Positions 33,655 through 42,868 are shown, counted from the first letter of the stretch. The stretch: DNA of 62,885 nucleotides from an uncultured bacterium (GCA_902802945.1 CADCOC010000011.1:1-62885); one strand, 5' to 3'. The notes: generated by a model not told the origin, from the letters alone. Made by a program: numbers and translations.

Positions 33655-35223
33655 ATGGAAAAGTTCTTCAATATCGCAGGGCCGTGCAATCCGGCGAAAC
33701 ACTACATGCTTCCCGCAACGGCGAGGCTTCCGGGAGTCATGCGTCTCGTGGCGCGTGAGCAGTACTTTGCCATACATGCCGCGAGGCAGTCTGGCAAGAC
33801 GACGCTGCTGAAGGGGCTCGTGCGTGATATCAACGCATCAGGGGAGCGCATCGCGCTCTACTTCACAGTGGAGAGCGTACAGGCGTATCCCGACCCGCAC
33901 GATGGGATATTCAAGATCGTGGAGTGCATGAGGTCTGATTTGCTTTCTCACCCCCTTTTCGGGGAGCTTGTCCGTGATCCGTCATCGCCCGTCCCTAAAC
34001 TACTGCCACAGCCTCCTGACCTCGGCGTGAAACTTTTCCTGACAATGCTTGCCCAAAAGGCCGACAAGCCGCTCGTCATCTTCTTTGACGAAGTGGACGG
34101 CCTCACCGAGGGAACGGCGGTTACGTTCCTGCGCGAGCTTCGCAATGGCTACGTCACGCGCGATGAAATACCGTTCCCTTCGTCCGTGGCCATCGTGGGC
34201 ATGATGGACATCCGCGACATGAAGGCGAAGGTGCGTCCGCATTCTGAGACGCTTGGCAGCAAGAGTCCGTTCAACGTCATAACGGAGGATTTTACACTCC
34301 GCAACTTCACGGAAGACGAGGTGCGTGAGCTCTACGCCCAGCACACCGCTGCGACGGGACAGGTGTTCGAGCCAGACGTGTTCGATTCCGTTATGGAGTG
34401 GAGCGGCGGGCAGCCGTGGCTCGTGAACGCGCTGGCGCGCGAATGCGTCGAGAAGATACATGATTTCCGCTACGACGAGCCGATCACCGTGGCGGACATC
34501 GAGACGGCTAAGGAGACGATTATCCGCCGCCGCGACACGCACATCGACAGTCTGATGGACCGACTGCGCGATCCGCGCGTCCGCCGCGTGATGGAGCCGA
34601 TCATCCTCGGCAACCAGCTTGTGGAACTGTCGGTGAACGACGAAGACTACCGCTATGTCCAGGACCTCGGCCTCCTCAAGGAGGTGAACGGCGCGCTCGT
34701 GCCGTCCAACAGGATGTACGCGGAGATCATCGGTCGCTACCTCTCACGTGACGAGCAGATTCGCATGATGCAGTCGATTCCCCATCCGCCGTGGGCGACC
34801 GAGGACGGAATCGACATGCCCGGCCTGATGGCGGCGTTCCAGGCGTTCTGGCGCGAGAACAGCGGCGCGGACCGCCGTGCCTACGAGTACGGCGAGGCGA
34901 CGCCGCACCTTGTCCTCATGGCGTTCCTCCAGCGCGTCACGAACGGAAACGGACACATCCTCCGCGAGATGGCGCTCGGCAGCGGACGACTCGACCTTTG
35001 CGTGGAATACAAGAATCACCGCTACGCGGTGGAGGTGAAGACCGCGAAAAACTTTGCCGGCGAGAAATCGTACGAACAGCTTGCCGGCTACCTCGACAAG
35101 CTCCGCCTCACCGAGGGCTGGATGCCGATCTTCGACGAAGACAAGTCAAAGTCTTGGGAGGAGAAGCTCTACAACCGCGACGTCGTTTTCAAAGGAAAGA
35201 CGCTCCATGTCGTTGGACTGTAG
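33655..35223 (+). CDS. AAA-like ATPase with C-terminal PD-(D/E)XK nuclease-fold domain
   Basis: 522-residue cytoplasmic protein. The N-terminal P-loop ATPase shows Walker A ARQSGKTTLL (about 43-52), Walker B LVIFFDEVDGL (about 141-151) and a winged-helix-like middle section. The C-terminal region (about 440-510) has the PD-(D/E)XK pattern GSGRLDLCVEYKNHRYAVEVKTAK, with D and E-x-K in place. Families with AAA-ATPase-like plus PDDEXK domains are abundant in gut and rumen bacteria but functionally uncharacterised; nucleic-acid or defence roles are only suspected. The start is fixed by the extended -10 just 8 nt upstream, so it is predicted leaderless. Confidence 0.8.
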   Translation: MEKFFNIAGPCNPAKHYMLPATARLPGVMRLVAREQYFAIHAARQSGKTTLLKGLVRDINASGERIALYFTVESVQAYPDPHDGIFKIVECMRSDLLSHPLFGELVRDPSSPVPKLLPQPPDLGVKLFLTMLAQKADKPLVIFFDEVDGLTEGTAVTFLRELRNGYVTRDEIPFPSSVAIVGMMDIRDMKAKVRPHSETLGSKSPFNVITEDFTLRNFTEDEVRELYAQHTAATGQVFEPDVFDSVMEWSGGQPWLVNALARECVEKIHDFRYDEPITVADIETAKETIIRRRDTHIDSLMDRLRDPRVRRVMEPIILGNQLVELSVNDEDYRYVQDLGLLKEVNGALVPSNRMYAEIIGRYLSRDEQIRMMQSIPHPPWATEDGIDMPGLMAAFQAFWRENSGADRRAYEYGEATPHLVLMAFLQRVTNGNGHILREMALGSGRLDLCVEYKNHRYAVEVKTAKNFAGEKSYEQLAGYLDKLRLTEGWMPIFDEDKSKSWEEKLYNRDVVFKGKTLHVVGL

Positions 35224-35270
35224 CATTGAATGAAACGCGAAGATACCCTTCCGCACAGCCCGCAGATTTA

Positions 35271-35279
35271 TGGTATAAT
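35271..35279 (+). promoter_or_regulatory. Extended -10 of the GH78 gene
   Basis: TGGTATAAT at 35271-35279, no clear -35. The leader of about 18 nt carries AAAGGAG (35288-35294), 9 nt before the ATG. Confidence 0.75.
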
Positions 35280-35303
35280 CCTAAACCAAAAGGAGAACAA
35301 GCA

Positions 35304-38252
35304 ATGAAAATACAATGGATATCGGCACTGGCGCTGACAGGTACGGCTGTCATCGCAGGAAGCAACAGCCTGTGCAGCGATAGATCCGTAAAGAAGTGCG
35401 AATGCGCAACGAGGACCACGCCAGCGGTAAAAGTGGCAGAGGAAACGAAGGCTGTCGGGTTGATGACGGACCAGCTCGTCTCGCCCGCGAACATCGGCGC
35501 GGCACCGGTGTTCAGCTGGTACATGGAATCTGCACGCAAAGGTGCGGCGCAGACGGCCTATCGTCTGAAGCTCTTTGAGGGACTCTTCGGGAAGAAGCAG
35601 GTGTGGGACTCCGGCGAGGTCGTGTGTGGAAAGTCCGTGGCCGTGAAGTATGGTGGTCCCGCGCTCAAGAGCGCGCAGAAGTACGTGTGGACCGTTGAGG
35701 TGAAGGATGAGAAAGGCACGTGGCTCAAGCCCGCGAAGGGATTCTTCGAGACAGGCCTCTTCAAGAAGGATGACTGGGACGGCGCCGCGTGGATTTCCGC
35801 CGTTGACTCGAAGGTGCGTCCAAAGGATGCGCGCGGGAAGCAGGAGGCCGAAGATGGTACGGCCTGCTTCGTGAAGACGATTCCGAACGGCAAGGACGTG
35901 AAGGAGGCGTACTGGACGGTGGCTGGCCTTGGCGCGTTCGAGGCGTACGTGAACGGCGAACCCGTCTCGCGCAAGGGCTGCAAGACCATCAAGGGCCGGC
36001 TCGTATCCGACTTCCTCAAGCCCGGCTTCACGCACAACGCCAAGACGAAATACTCCTTCGCCTACGACGTGACGCATCTGATGAAAACCGGCAAGGCCGA
36101 CGCGAACACGTTCGCCGCGCAGGTCTCGTCCGGCTGGTGGCGCGACAAGATCGTCAACTTCTTCGGCAAGAAATCCGCCTTCCGCGCGCAGCTCATCCTG
36201 CGTTACGCGGACGGCACGGAGAAGCGCATCGGCACAGATACGACATGGCTCTCCGCCACGACCGGTCCCGTGCTCCGGGCGGCGATCTTCGACGGCGAAG
36301 ACTACGACGCGCGTATCAAGACGGATTGGATGAAGGGCAACCTCTGCGACACGTTCAAGCCCTCGGAGATCAACACCGAGTTCAAGGGCGAACTCTTCCC
36401 GATGACAGGCGCGCCCGTGCGTCTGCGCGAAGACATCGCGATCGCCCCGGTCGAGATGTACGTGTGGAAGGACGCCGAAGGCGCGAAGGACGGCGAGTTC
36501 GGCAAGGTGAAGAAGCTCCGCTCCTACAAGGACGGCGACGCGATCGTGGTCGACAAGGGCGAAACGCTCATCGTGGACTTCGGACAGAACGCCGCCGCGA
36601 TTCCGTGTTTCATCTTCTCCGCCGCCGAGGGCGTGACGCTCAAGATGCGTCCGGCCGAAATGCTCAACGACGGCAACGGCGCGAAGAAGCGCGGCTGCGA
36701 CGGTCCCGAAGGCTCCGCCTACTTCACCAACTACCGCCAGGCGCGCACAACGGTCAACTACACGTTCGCGGGCGCGGGCGAGGAGAAGTACCATCCCACG
36801 TTCACCTTCCTCGGCTACCGCTACGCGTCCATCACGACGACGGACAAGGTGACGATCAAGAAAATCCGTTCCATCCCAGTCACGTCCATCCCGAAGTGGA
36901 GCGAGACGGGCTGCCTCGAGACGGGCGTTGCGGACGTCAACAAGCTCATCTCCAACGTCAAGTGGGGACAGTACTCCAACTACCTCTCCGTGCCGACGGA
37001 CTGTCCGCAGCGCAACGAGCGCCTGGGCTGGACGGCCGACACGCAGGTGTTCACCGAGGCCGCCTCCTACAACGCCAACGTCTACGGCTTCTTCATCAAG
37101 TGGATGCGCGACATGCGCGACACGCAACATGAGAAGGGCGGCTTCCCCGGTGTTGCGCCGCTCGCCCAGTACGGCAGCAGCGAAGTGATGCGCCTTGGTT
37201 GGTCCGACGCCGGCGTGATCGTGCCCTACCAGGTATGGAAGCAGTTTGGCGACGTGAAGATCATCAAGGAGAACTGGACCGCGATGGAGAAGTACATGGC
37301 GCGCTGCGCCGAGACGCGCTATGAGATCAAGGCGATTCAGGGCGAATGCCGCAACTACCAGTGGGCCGACTGGCTCAGCTACGAGGCACTTGAATCGTGC
37401 AGCGGCAAATTCCGAGGCCAGCATGGTCCGAAGGCCGAGGCGATCCACTACTGGGAGTATCTCGGCGCGTGCTACTGGCTCTGGAACTCCGGCATGATGC
37501 GCGAAATGGCCCAGGCTATGGGGGACAACTCCGACGCGCTCAAGTATCGCCGCATGGAGGCCGATGCGCGCAAGTATCTGAAGGAGAAGTTCTTCGACGC
37601 CGACGGTAAGTTCAAGCTCGACCTGCTCAACACGATGCAGACGCCCGCGCTCTTCGCGCTTAAGCTCGGTCTCGTGGAGGGCGAGGCGAAGGTGCGCATG
37701 GCCGCGGCCCTCAAGAAGAACATTGCCGATCACGGCGACTGCCTGCAGACCGGCTTCCTCGGCACGTCCATCCTGATGAACACCCTCACATACGACGTGG
37801 GCGCGCCGGACATGGCCTACACGCTTCTCCTCCAGCACAAGAACCCCTCGTGGCTCTACTCCGTCGACCAGGGCGCGACGACCATCTGGGAGCGCTGGAA
37901 CTCCTACACAAAAAAGGACGGCTTCGGCTCCGCCGGCATGAACTCCTTCAACCACTACGCCTACGGCGCGGTACTCGCGTGGATGTACGGCACGATGGCC
38001 GGTATCCAGGGGGATGTGGAGAAGCCCGGCTTCAAGCACATCATCCTCGCGCCGGTACCCGACAAGCGCGTGGGACACGTGAAGGCCTGCTTCCGCTCGC
38101 CCTACGGTCCGATCAAGAGCGCGTGGAGCTACGACGCCGCTGGCAAGTGGACGTGGACGTTCACGATTCCGGCGAACACCACGGCCACGGTCACCGTTCC
38201 CGGCGAGCAGCCGAAGGAATACGTGGCCGGAACCTACACCGTGACGAAGTGA
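35304..38252 (+). CDS. Secreted alpha-L-rhamnosidase, GH78
   Basis: 982-residue glycoside hydrolase family 78 enzyme that releases terminal L-rhamnose from plant or microbial glycans. The signal peptide covers about residues 1-25. N-terminal beta domains follow (FSWYMESARKGAAQTAYRLKL, DSGEV, YVWTVEVKDEKG). The (alpha/alpha)6 barrel begins around 520 and includes DCPQRNERLGWTADTQVF at about 562, the family's most conserved block with a catalytic acid. The C-terminal beta domain ends in FTIPANTTATVTVPG. ATG 35304 is favoured over the long open upstream frame because of the AAAGGAG site and promoter. dtd follows after 6 nt. Confidence 0.92.
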   Translation: MKIQWISALALTGTAVIAGSNSLCSDRSVKKCECATRTTPAVKVAEETKAVGLMTDQLVSPANIGAAPVFSWYMESARKGAAQTAYRLKLFEGLFGKKQVWDSGEVVCGKSVAVKYGGPALKSAQKYVWTVEVKDEKGTWLKPAKGFFETGLFKKDDWDGAAWISAVDSKVRPKDARGKQEAEDGTACFVKTIPNGKDVKEAYWTVAGLGAFEAYVNGEPVSRKGCKTIKGRLVSDFLKPGFTHNAKTKYSFAYDVTHLMKTGKADANTFAAQVSSGWWRDKIVNFFGKKSAFRAQLILRYADGTEKRIGTDTTWLSATTGPVLRAAIFDGEDYDARIKTDWMKGNLCDTFKPSEINTEFKGELFPMTGAPVRLREDIAIAPVEMYVWKDAEGAKDGEFGKVKKLRSYKDGDAIVVDKGETLIVDFGQNAAAIPCFIFSAAEGVTLKMRPAEMLNDGNGAKKRGCDGPEGSAYFTNYRQARTTVNYTFAGAGEEKYHPTFTFLGYRYASITTTDKVTIKKIRSIPVTSIPKWSETGCLETGVADVNKLISNVKWGQYSNYLSVPTDCPQRNERLGWTADTQVFTEAASYNANVYGFFIKWMRDMRDTQHEKGGFPGVAPLAQYGSSEVMRLGWSDAGVIVPYQVWKQFGDVKIIKENWTAMEKYMARCAETRYEIKAIQGECRNYQWADWLSYEALESCSGKFRGQHGPKAEAIHYWEYLGACYWLWNSGMMREMAQAMGDNSDALKYRRMEADARKYLKEKFFDADGKFKLDLLNTMQTPALFALKLGLVEGEAKVRMAAALKKNIADHGDCLQTGFLGTSILMNTLTYDVGAPDMAYTLLLQHKNPSWLYSVDQGATTIWERWNSYTKKDGFGSAGMNSFNHYAYGAVLAWMYGTMAGIQGDVEKPGFKHIILAPVPDKRVGHVKACFRSPYGPIKSAWSYDAAGKWTWTFTIPANTTATVTVPGEQPKEYVAGTYTVTK

Positions 38253-38258
38253 CGACGG

Positions 38259-38714
38259 ATGAAGGCGTGGATCCAGCGTGTGGCGCGCGCGTCGGTGACG
38301 ATCGACGGCGAACGCGTGGCAGAGATTGGACGGGGTTATCTCGTCCTGCTCGGCGTCACGCATACCGATACGGATGTGGAGGCGGACAAAATCGCCTCCC
38401 GCCTCCCGGTGCTGCGCCTTTTCACGGACGCGAACGACCAGATGAACCTCTCCCTTGAGGACGTGGGCGGATCCGTCATCGTCGTCTCGCAGTTCACGCT
38501 TTATGCGGACACGGCGCACGGGCGGCGTCCGGGCTTTTCCAACGCCGCGCGTCCCGAAAAGGCCGAGCCGCTGTACGAACGGGTTGTTGCGCAGCTGCGC
38601 GCGCAACTCGGCGCCGACCGCGTGGGCACGGGACGCTTCGGCGCGGACATGCAGGTGGAACTCGTCAACGACGGGCCCGTGAGCGTGGAACTGCGTGTGG
38701 ATGCGGCGGGGTGA
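38259..38714 (+). CDS. dtd: D-aminoacyl-tRNA deacylase
   Basis: 151-residue DTD that hydrolyses D-amino acids (notably D-Tyr) and mischarged glycine from tRNA. It has the family motifs SQFTLYAD (about 78-85) and NDGPVSVEL near residue 137, which correspond to the SQxT and GP(cis) motifs of the active site. Length is typical (about 145-150). It starts 6 nt after the rhamnosidase stop and overlaps rpoN by 4 nt (GTGA), so these genes form one unit, though their functions are unrelated. Confidence 0.94.
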   Translation: MKAWIQRVARASVTIDGERVAEIGRGYLVLLGVTHTDTDVEADKIASRLPVLRLFTDANDQMNLSLEDVGGSVIVVSQFTLYADTAHGRRPGFSNAARPEKAEPLYERVVAQLRAQLGADRVGTGRFGADMQVELVNDGPVSVELRVDAAG

Positions 38715-40246
38715 GTGCAATGCCGGGCGTCGGGTTCAATCTTTCGCAGTCGCTCAAGCAGCAGCAGACGCTGGCGCCGCAGATGCGTCAGGGTCTGAAG
38801 ATGCTGCAGATGACGTCGCTTGAACTCCGCGCCGAACTCCAGCACGAGATGGAGGTGAACCCGGTCATCGAAGACGTGACGAGCCGGATTGAGCGGCAGA
38901 TGTCGTCCGAGCTGCCCGAAGCCCATTCCTACGGCGAGGTGACGGAAAAGCCCCTTGACTTCGGAACCGGTGAGAACATGGCGAGTGCGATGGGCACGGA
39001 CGCGACCGACGACGGGTACCGCGACTATTTCCTCGGCAACATGGAAAGCGCGTCCGGCGACGAGGAGGCGCAGTCCCGCCGCGACCATCTCTTCGACTCG
39101 ATGGTGAAGACGGAAACGCTCCAGCAGCACCTCATGGCGCAGATCGGGTTGTCCGACATCCCGCAGGAGGATCGCGACCTTGCGGGCATCCTCGTCGAGA
39201 ACGTCGACGACGACGGCTATTTCCGCGGGTCGATTCCGGACATCATGATGGTGACGAAGGCGGACATGCCGAAGATCGAAAGCGTGCTCGCCCAAATCCG
39301 CGCGTTCGATCCGCTGGGGTGCGGGGCGCGCAACCTGCGCGAGTGCTGGCTCGCGCAGATGGAGAAGCTCGACGACTCGCCGTGGGAAGATGAAATCCGC
39401 TCGGCGCTTGAAAACCATTTCGACGACCTCGTTGCGCGCCGCGTGCCGACGCTCTGCGCCGCGCTGCACATCACGGCCGAGGAATATCCGCGCATGTTGA
39501 AGGAGCTGGCCAAGCTCGATCCCATGCCGGGCCGGGCATTTGCCGCGCGGGCGAATAGCGGGAAGTTCGTCGCACAGGGACACGGCTACGTGCAGCGCGT
39601 CAAGCCGGGAGAATACGTGAAGCCGGAGGTCTTCGCCTACCAAGACAAAGACGGGGAATGGCTGGTGCGCGTGGACGGACGCGACTTGCCGGAGATCCAC
39701 ATCTCGCAGAGATACCAGAAGATGCTGGCCGATCCATCCGTCACCGCCGAGGTGAAGTCGTACATCCGCGAACGCATCCGTGCGGCGGAGGTTCTGCGTG
39801 AGAGCGTGAAGAAGCGCCAGCAGACGATCCACGACATCGCGCAGGCGATCGTCGACGCGCAGCCGGATTTCTTCAAGCGGGGCATGGGCGCGCTCAAGCC
39901 GCTCACGATGCAGCAGGTCGCCGAACAGGTGGGGGTCGTGGGCACCACCGTGTCGCGGACGGTGCGGGACAAATACATGTCCACGCCGTTCGGCGTCATT
40001 GAGCTGCGGAAGTTCTTTACGTCCGGCGGCGCGAAGACCGAAGACGGCGAGACGATGTCGAACGCCTCGGTCAAGGAACGCATCAAGGCGATCATCGATG
40101 CGGAAAATACGACCAATCCGTATTCCGACGACCAGATCACGGAAATCCTGAAGGCGGAAGGCGTGAACATCTCCCGCCGCACGGTCGCCAAGTACCGCAT
40201 GGCGATGAAGATCCCCGGCAAGGCCGACCGCGCCGCCTTCCATTGA
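38711..40246 (+). CDS. rpoN: RNA polymerase sigma-54 factor
   Basis: 511-residue sigma-54. Region I is the glutamine-rich N-terminus LKQQQTLAPQMRQGLKMLQM, region II is acidic, the core-binding domain spans about 120-310, and the DNA-binding part includes an HTH (TMQQVAEQVGVVGTTVSRTV). The RpoN box ISRRTVAKYR (about 487-496) recognises the -24 element. Transcription from its promoters needs an NtrC-like AAA activator, none of which is in this window. The GTG at 38711 overlaps dtd; an ATG at 38720 is an alternative start. Confidence 0.95.
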   Translation: MSAMPGVGFNLSQSLKQQQTLAPQMRQGLKMLQMTSLELRAELQHEMEVNPVIEDVTSRIERQMSSELPEAHSYGEVTEKPLDFGTGENMASAMGTDATDDGYRDYFLGNMESASGDEEAQSRRDHLFDSMVKTETLQQHLMAQIGLSDIPQEDRDLAGILVENVDDDGYFRGSIPDIMMVTKADMPKIESVLAQIRAFDPLGCGARNLRECWLAQMEKLDDSPWEDEIRSALENHFDDLVARRVPTLCAALHITAEEYPRMLKELAKLDPMPGRAFAARANSGKFVAQGHGYVQRVKPGEYVKPEVFAYQDKDGEWLVRVDGRDLPEIHISQRYQKMLADPSVTAEVKSYIRERIRAAEVLRESVKKRQQTIHDIAQAIVDAQPDFFKRGMGALKPLTMQQVAEQVGVVGTTVSRTVRDKYMSTPFGVIELRKFFTSGGAKTEDGETMSNASVKERIKAIIDAENTTNPYSDDQITEILKAEGVNISRRTVAKYRMAMKIPGKADRAAFH

Positions 40247-40271
40247 CCGCGCAGAGGGTTTCTGCTATGCT
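40243..40271 (+). promoter_or_regulatory. Promoter of the antitoxin gene
   Basis: TTGACC (40243-40248), 17 nt, TATGCT (40266-40271) with TG upstream (TGCTATGCT). Overlaps the end of rpoN. Confidence 0.7.
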
Positions 40272-40279
40272 ACCGACAA

Positions 40280-40297
40280 CTAGCCAGACTAGTCAGA
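40280..40297 (+). promoter_or_regulatory. Possible antitoxin operator
   Basis: Two direct 9-mers CTAGCCAGA and CTAGTCAGA containing the palindrome GACTAGTC (40287-40294), placed between the -10 and the AAAGGAG ribosome site. Phd/YefM antitoxins commonly repress their own promoters through such sites. Confidence 0.4.
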
Positions 40298-40316
40298 ATC
40301 AAAGGAGCAAAAAGCC

Positions 40317-40571
40317 ATGAGTTCGGTATGGGCGCTGCAGGACGCCAAGAGCAAATTTTCCGCCGTCGTCAACAGGGCGTGCGAGGTCGAGCCGCAAATC
40401 GTGACGCGGCACGGGCAACCCGTTGTCGTGATGTTGGCCTACAGCGAATACAGGAAGCTCTCGGAGCCCGCGCGTTCGCCGATCGACGTTCTGCTTGGCG
40501 GCCCCAAGATTGATGGCGGGCTTCGGACGCAACGCGACAAGTCTGCGGCGCGGAAGGTGGTTCTCGCATGA
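40317..40571 (+). CDS. Phd/YefM-family antitoxin
   Basis: 84-residue antitoxin. The N-terminal Phd/YefM DNA-binding fold is clear (WALQDAKSKFSAVVNRACEVEPQIVTRHGQPVVVMLAYSEY), followed by a disordered toxin-binding tail (RSPIDVLLGG). AAAGGAG precedes the ATG by 10 nt. The stop overlaps the first ATG of a VapC-like toxin, but that toxin is internally deleted, so this is now an orphan antitoxin, still with an intact promoter and possible operator. Confidence 0.85.
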   Translation: MSSVWALQDAKSKFSAVVNRACEVEPQIVTRHGQPVVVMLAYSEYRKLSEPARSPIDVLLGGPKIDGGLRTQRDKSAARKVVLA

Positions 40572-40639
40572 TGTACCTTCTGGACAACCTCACGCTTGTT
40601 ACGCGCAATGTCCGCGACATGGAAGGCATGGGCGACTAA
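40568..40639 (+). pseudogene. VapC-type PIN toxin, internally deleted
   Basis: 23-codon remnant starting at the usual position, overlapping the antitoxin stop (ATGA). It encodes MMYLLD, the normal VapC N-terminus with its first catalytic aspartate, joined directly to LTLVTRNVRDMEGMG, which is the normal C-terminal block of FitB-like VapC toxins. About 100 residues, including the remaining acidic residues, are missing. The frame is kept through the junction, then ends at TAA. Confidence 0.8.
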
Positions 40640-40686
40640 ATGGGAATGCGGCCGCGATCGTCGTGTTATGCCCATGCCGCAGGACG

Positions 40687-40887
40687 ATGGATTGTGCGCC
40701 CGTTCGATTCTACGGGAATGACATCTGGCAGTTGGCATTTCGCCGGAAGGTCGCGGGGGATGTTCCAGCAATATGTGGCGTGGAAACGAAGGTCTGTCGG
40801 CCGCTGCCGAGGATTGAACACGATAGTCCGCCGCTTGAGTTCGTGGCGCACGAGATCAAGTGGCGCGATGAAGTCCGCATCGCCTAG
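40687..40887 (+). pseudogene. Possible C-terminal gene remnant
   Basis: Within 40640-41277, a stretch with no confident gene, this frame encodes a 66-residue protein-like sequence ending PLEFVAHEIKWRDEVRIA. Composition looks coding but there is no ribosome site and no family match I know. The rest of the region shows lower GC, a GCGAGTAAGGGA repeat at about 41152-41190, and nothing else I can support. Confidence 0.25.
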
Positions 40888-41277
40888 TGGATGCGGGGCA
40901 CTCCTGGCACCGGGAATCCACGGATGGAACCCATGCCTTGTTCTTGTTGTAGTAGCCTTCAATTATATCCACGCCGCCATGTGCAGTGAGGGCTTGAAGA
41001 TAGATGTTTTGTCGTTAAAAAAGAGAGGGCCCCAAACCTTGCGGCCTAAGACCCTGTTCCGCGTCGGCAGAACCTTGCGGCTGGATATGAACCTTTTGAG
41101 GGGTTCACGGATAGTGTATCAAATCCGGCGGAGAATACAAGGGGGCAACATGGCGAGTAAGGGACGCAAAGCGAGTAAGGGATTTACATTCTCGTGCAAA
41201 GCTAGGCCACAGCAGATTAGAGCGTGAATCCATGCATTATTCTGCTTGAAGTGCTCGTGTGAAGGGGGGAAGGAAGA

Positions 41278-42558
41278 TTAGGCCCTTAGCTGTGAAATCG
41301 GACAGACGAGCACGCCGTCCTTTCGCCGATAGGCTGCGCCAGAATGCCCAAGAATCACAATAAGAGATTTGGGGGGCTTCCCGTATTTCTCAGCTGCCAG
41401 CGCATCGCGAAGATCAGTCAATCCCTTTGCTGCGGCATCCTCCTGTCCGGCTCCAAGCTTGATCTCAATCGCGACCCATTCGCCATCATCCATTTCGACA
41501 ACCGCGTCCACCTCACGATTCAGGTAATCCTGGTAATGCATCAGTTCCGCTCCCATGCATTCGGCGTAAACCGCAAGATCCCGTTCGACAAGGGATTCAA
41601 AAAGGAATCCCATGAACTGAATGTCGCCAATGACCTTTCCCGGAGTCATCTTCAGCAAGGCGGCGGCGATCGAAGGATCGCACAGATGCCGTTTTTCGGA
41701 CTGCTTGACCCGGACCTTCGACCGCGCGTTCGCATGGAACGGCTTCTGGTTGTCTATGACAAACAGCCGGGACAATGCATTCAGATAGGAAGAAACGGTG
41801 TCAGGATCAACCGACTCGGCGTCATATTCTGTAATGTCGTTACACAACGTCGACAGCGAAGCCGTCGTCGCCTCATTTCGCGCTAACGACCTGAGCAACA
41901 GGTCCACCTTATGCACATCGCGCCGCGTTTCGTCAATGCGATGAATGTCGTTGGTTTCAACCTGCTTTATGTATTCACGTGGAATCGACATTGCATCCTT
42001 GATTGGCACGCCAATCGATTCCGGCCACCCACCCCGCACGATCCATTCGGCGATATCCTTCAACTCCGGCGTTCTTCCCTGTACCACGCCCTCCAACCGG
42101 TTCTCGCAAAGATCGCGGAACGACACGAGTCCTTCGGATTCGCCGCTCTCCCAGAGCGTCATAGGACGCATCCGCAGCGAGGCGATGCGCCCCGTACCGC
42201 TATGCATCACGCCCTTGCGTTTCGGAGTCGAAGATCCCGTCAGTATGTAACGGCCTTTTTCGTTTGATTCATCCACATAAGCCCGCGTTGCATCCCAAAG
42301 TTCAGGGAACTCCTGCCATTCATCGATTAGGTGAGGGGTTGCGCCTGTAAAGGCTGCGTTGATGTCGATTTCAAGAAGTTTGCGGTTCTGGAAATTCTTG
42401 GCGGGGGATGCGACAAGAAACTCGCTCGCGGAATGTTTGCGCGACGTCCATGTCTTTCCGCACCACTTCGGCCCTTCCACGCAAACCGCTCCAAAGGTGC
42501 GAAGATACATGTCGAGTCGTTCGTCAATGACACGAGGCTTATATCCGGCTATTTCCAT
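41278..42558 (-). CDS. AAA ATPase with DUF4143 domain
   Basis: 426-residue protein of the widespread AAA/DUF4143 group. The N-terminal ATPase has Walker A EGPKWCGKTWT (about 29-39), Walker B-like PHLIDEWQEFPELWD (about 74-88), sensor LTGSSTPKR, and the RMRPMTLWESGESEG block. The C-terminal DUF4143 part is a restriction-endonuclease-like fold with NREVDAVVEMDDGEWVAIEIKLG (D and E-x-K pattern). Function is unknown; members are often patchily distributed, suggesting mobility or defence. A strong promoter precedes it with AAAGGA as ribosome site. Fragments of related genes lie at 42701-42868 and 45305-45398. Confidence 0.85.
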   Translation of the reverse strand: MEIAGYKPRVIDERLDMYLRTFGAVCVEGPKWCGKTWTSRKHSASEFLVASPAKNFQNRKLLEIDINAAFTGATPHLIDEWQEFPELWDATRAYVDESNEKGRYILTGSSTPKRKGVMHSGTGRIASLRMRPMTLWESGESEGLVSFRDLCENRLEGVVQGRTPELKDIAEWIVRGGWPESIGVPIKDAMSIPREYIKQVETNDIHRIDETRRDVHKVDLLLRSLARNEATTASLSTLCNDITEYDAESVDPDTVSSYLNALSRLFVIDNQKPFHANARSKVRVKQSEKRHLCDPSIAAALLKMTPGKVIGDIQFMGFLFESLVERDLAVYAECMGAELMHYQDYLNREVDAVVEMDDGEWVAIEIKLGAGQEDAAAKGLTDLRDALAAEKYGKPPKSLIVILGHSGAAYRRKDGVLVCPISQLRA

Positions 42559-42579
42559 CTTTTTAGTCCTTTGGCCGTC

Positions 42580-42609
42580 ATTATATCATTCAGTGTGATG
42601 GCAAGTCAA
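42580..42609 (-). promoter_or_regulatory. Promoter of the DUF4143 ATPase gene
   Basis: Minus strand TTGACT (42609-42604), 18 nt, TATAAT (42585-42580) with TG upstream (TGATATAAT). Close to consensus. Confidence 0.8.
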
Positions 42610-42612
42610 TGG

Positions 42613-42673
42613 CATTCGGTCATATTTCGAAGTTTCATTCGGTCATATTTCACGGTTTCATTCGGTCATATTC
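42613..42673. repeat. Three iterons with a 23-bp period
   Basis: CATTCGGTCATATTTC at 42613-42628 and 42636-42651 and CATTCGGTCATATTC at 42659-42673, each start exactly 23 bp apart. They begin 4 bp upstream of the -35 of the ATPase promoter, as expected for an activator or autoregulator array. Confidence 0.85.
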
Positions 42674-42700
42674 GGTGTTCTGGCCAGTTAATTTGGCAGG

Positions 42701-42868
42701 AATCGCAGCCAACTTTCCTCTGGATTGGCCGTCGAACTCTCCGCGTTGCGCGATGCCCGCCGTGAAACTGGCATCGACGACTGCACGGTCGTGACATGGG
42801 ATGAAGAGGGTGAGGAAGACGGCATCCACCTCGTTCCGGCATGGAAGTGGATGCTGTATGGCGACTAA
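42701..42868 (+). pseudogene. C-terminal remnant of an AAA/DUF4143-type gene
   Basis: Open frame on the plus strand ending at TAA 42866-42868, encoding AVELSALRDARRETG, then CTVVTWDEEGEEDGIHLVPAW and KWMLYGD. The pattern (T-W-D-E, then V-x-AWKW-hydrophobic-stop) is the usual C-terminus of DUF4143 ATPases. There is no start codon context and nothing of the ATPase domain, so it is a degraded tail. Its last bases overlap the end of the convergent DUF4091 gene. Confidence 0.55.

Noticed and set aside
35268..38720. Long antisense frame opposite the rhamnosidase gene
   Set aside because: Shadow of strongly biased third-position GC; no promoter, ribosome site or protein family features, while GH78 motifs are clear on the plus strand.
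40640..41227. Possible 195-residue gene after the toxin remnant
   Set aside because: No ribosome site, mixed composition, no family features; it overlaps a better though still weak frame at 40687-40887. Treated as remnant sequence.
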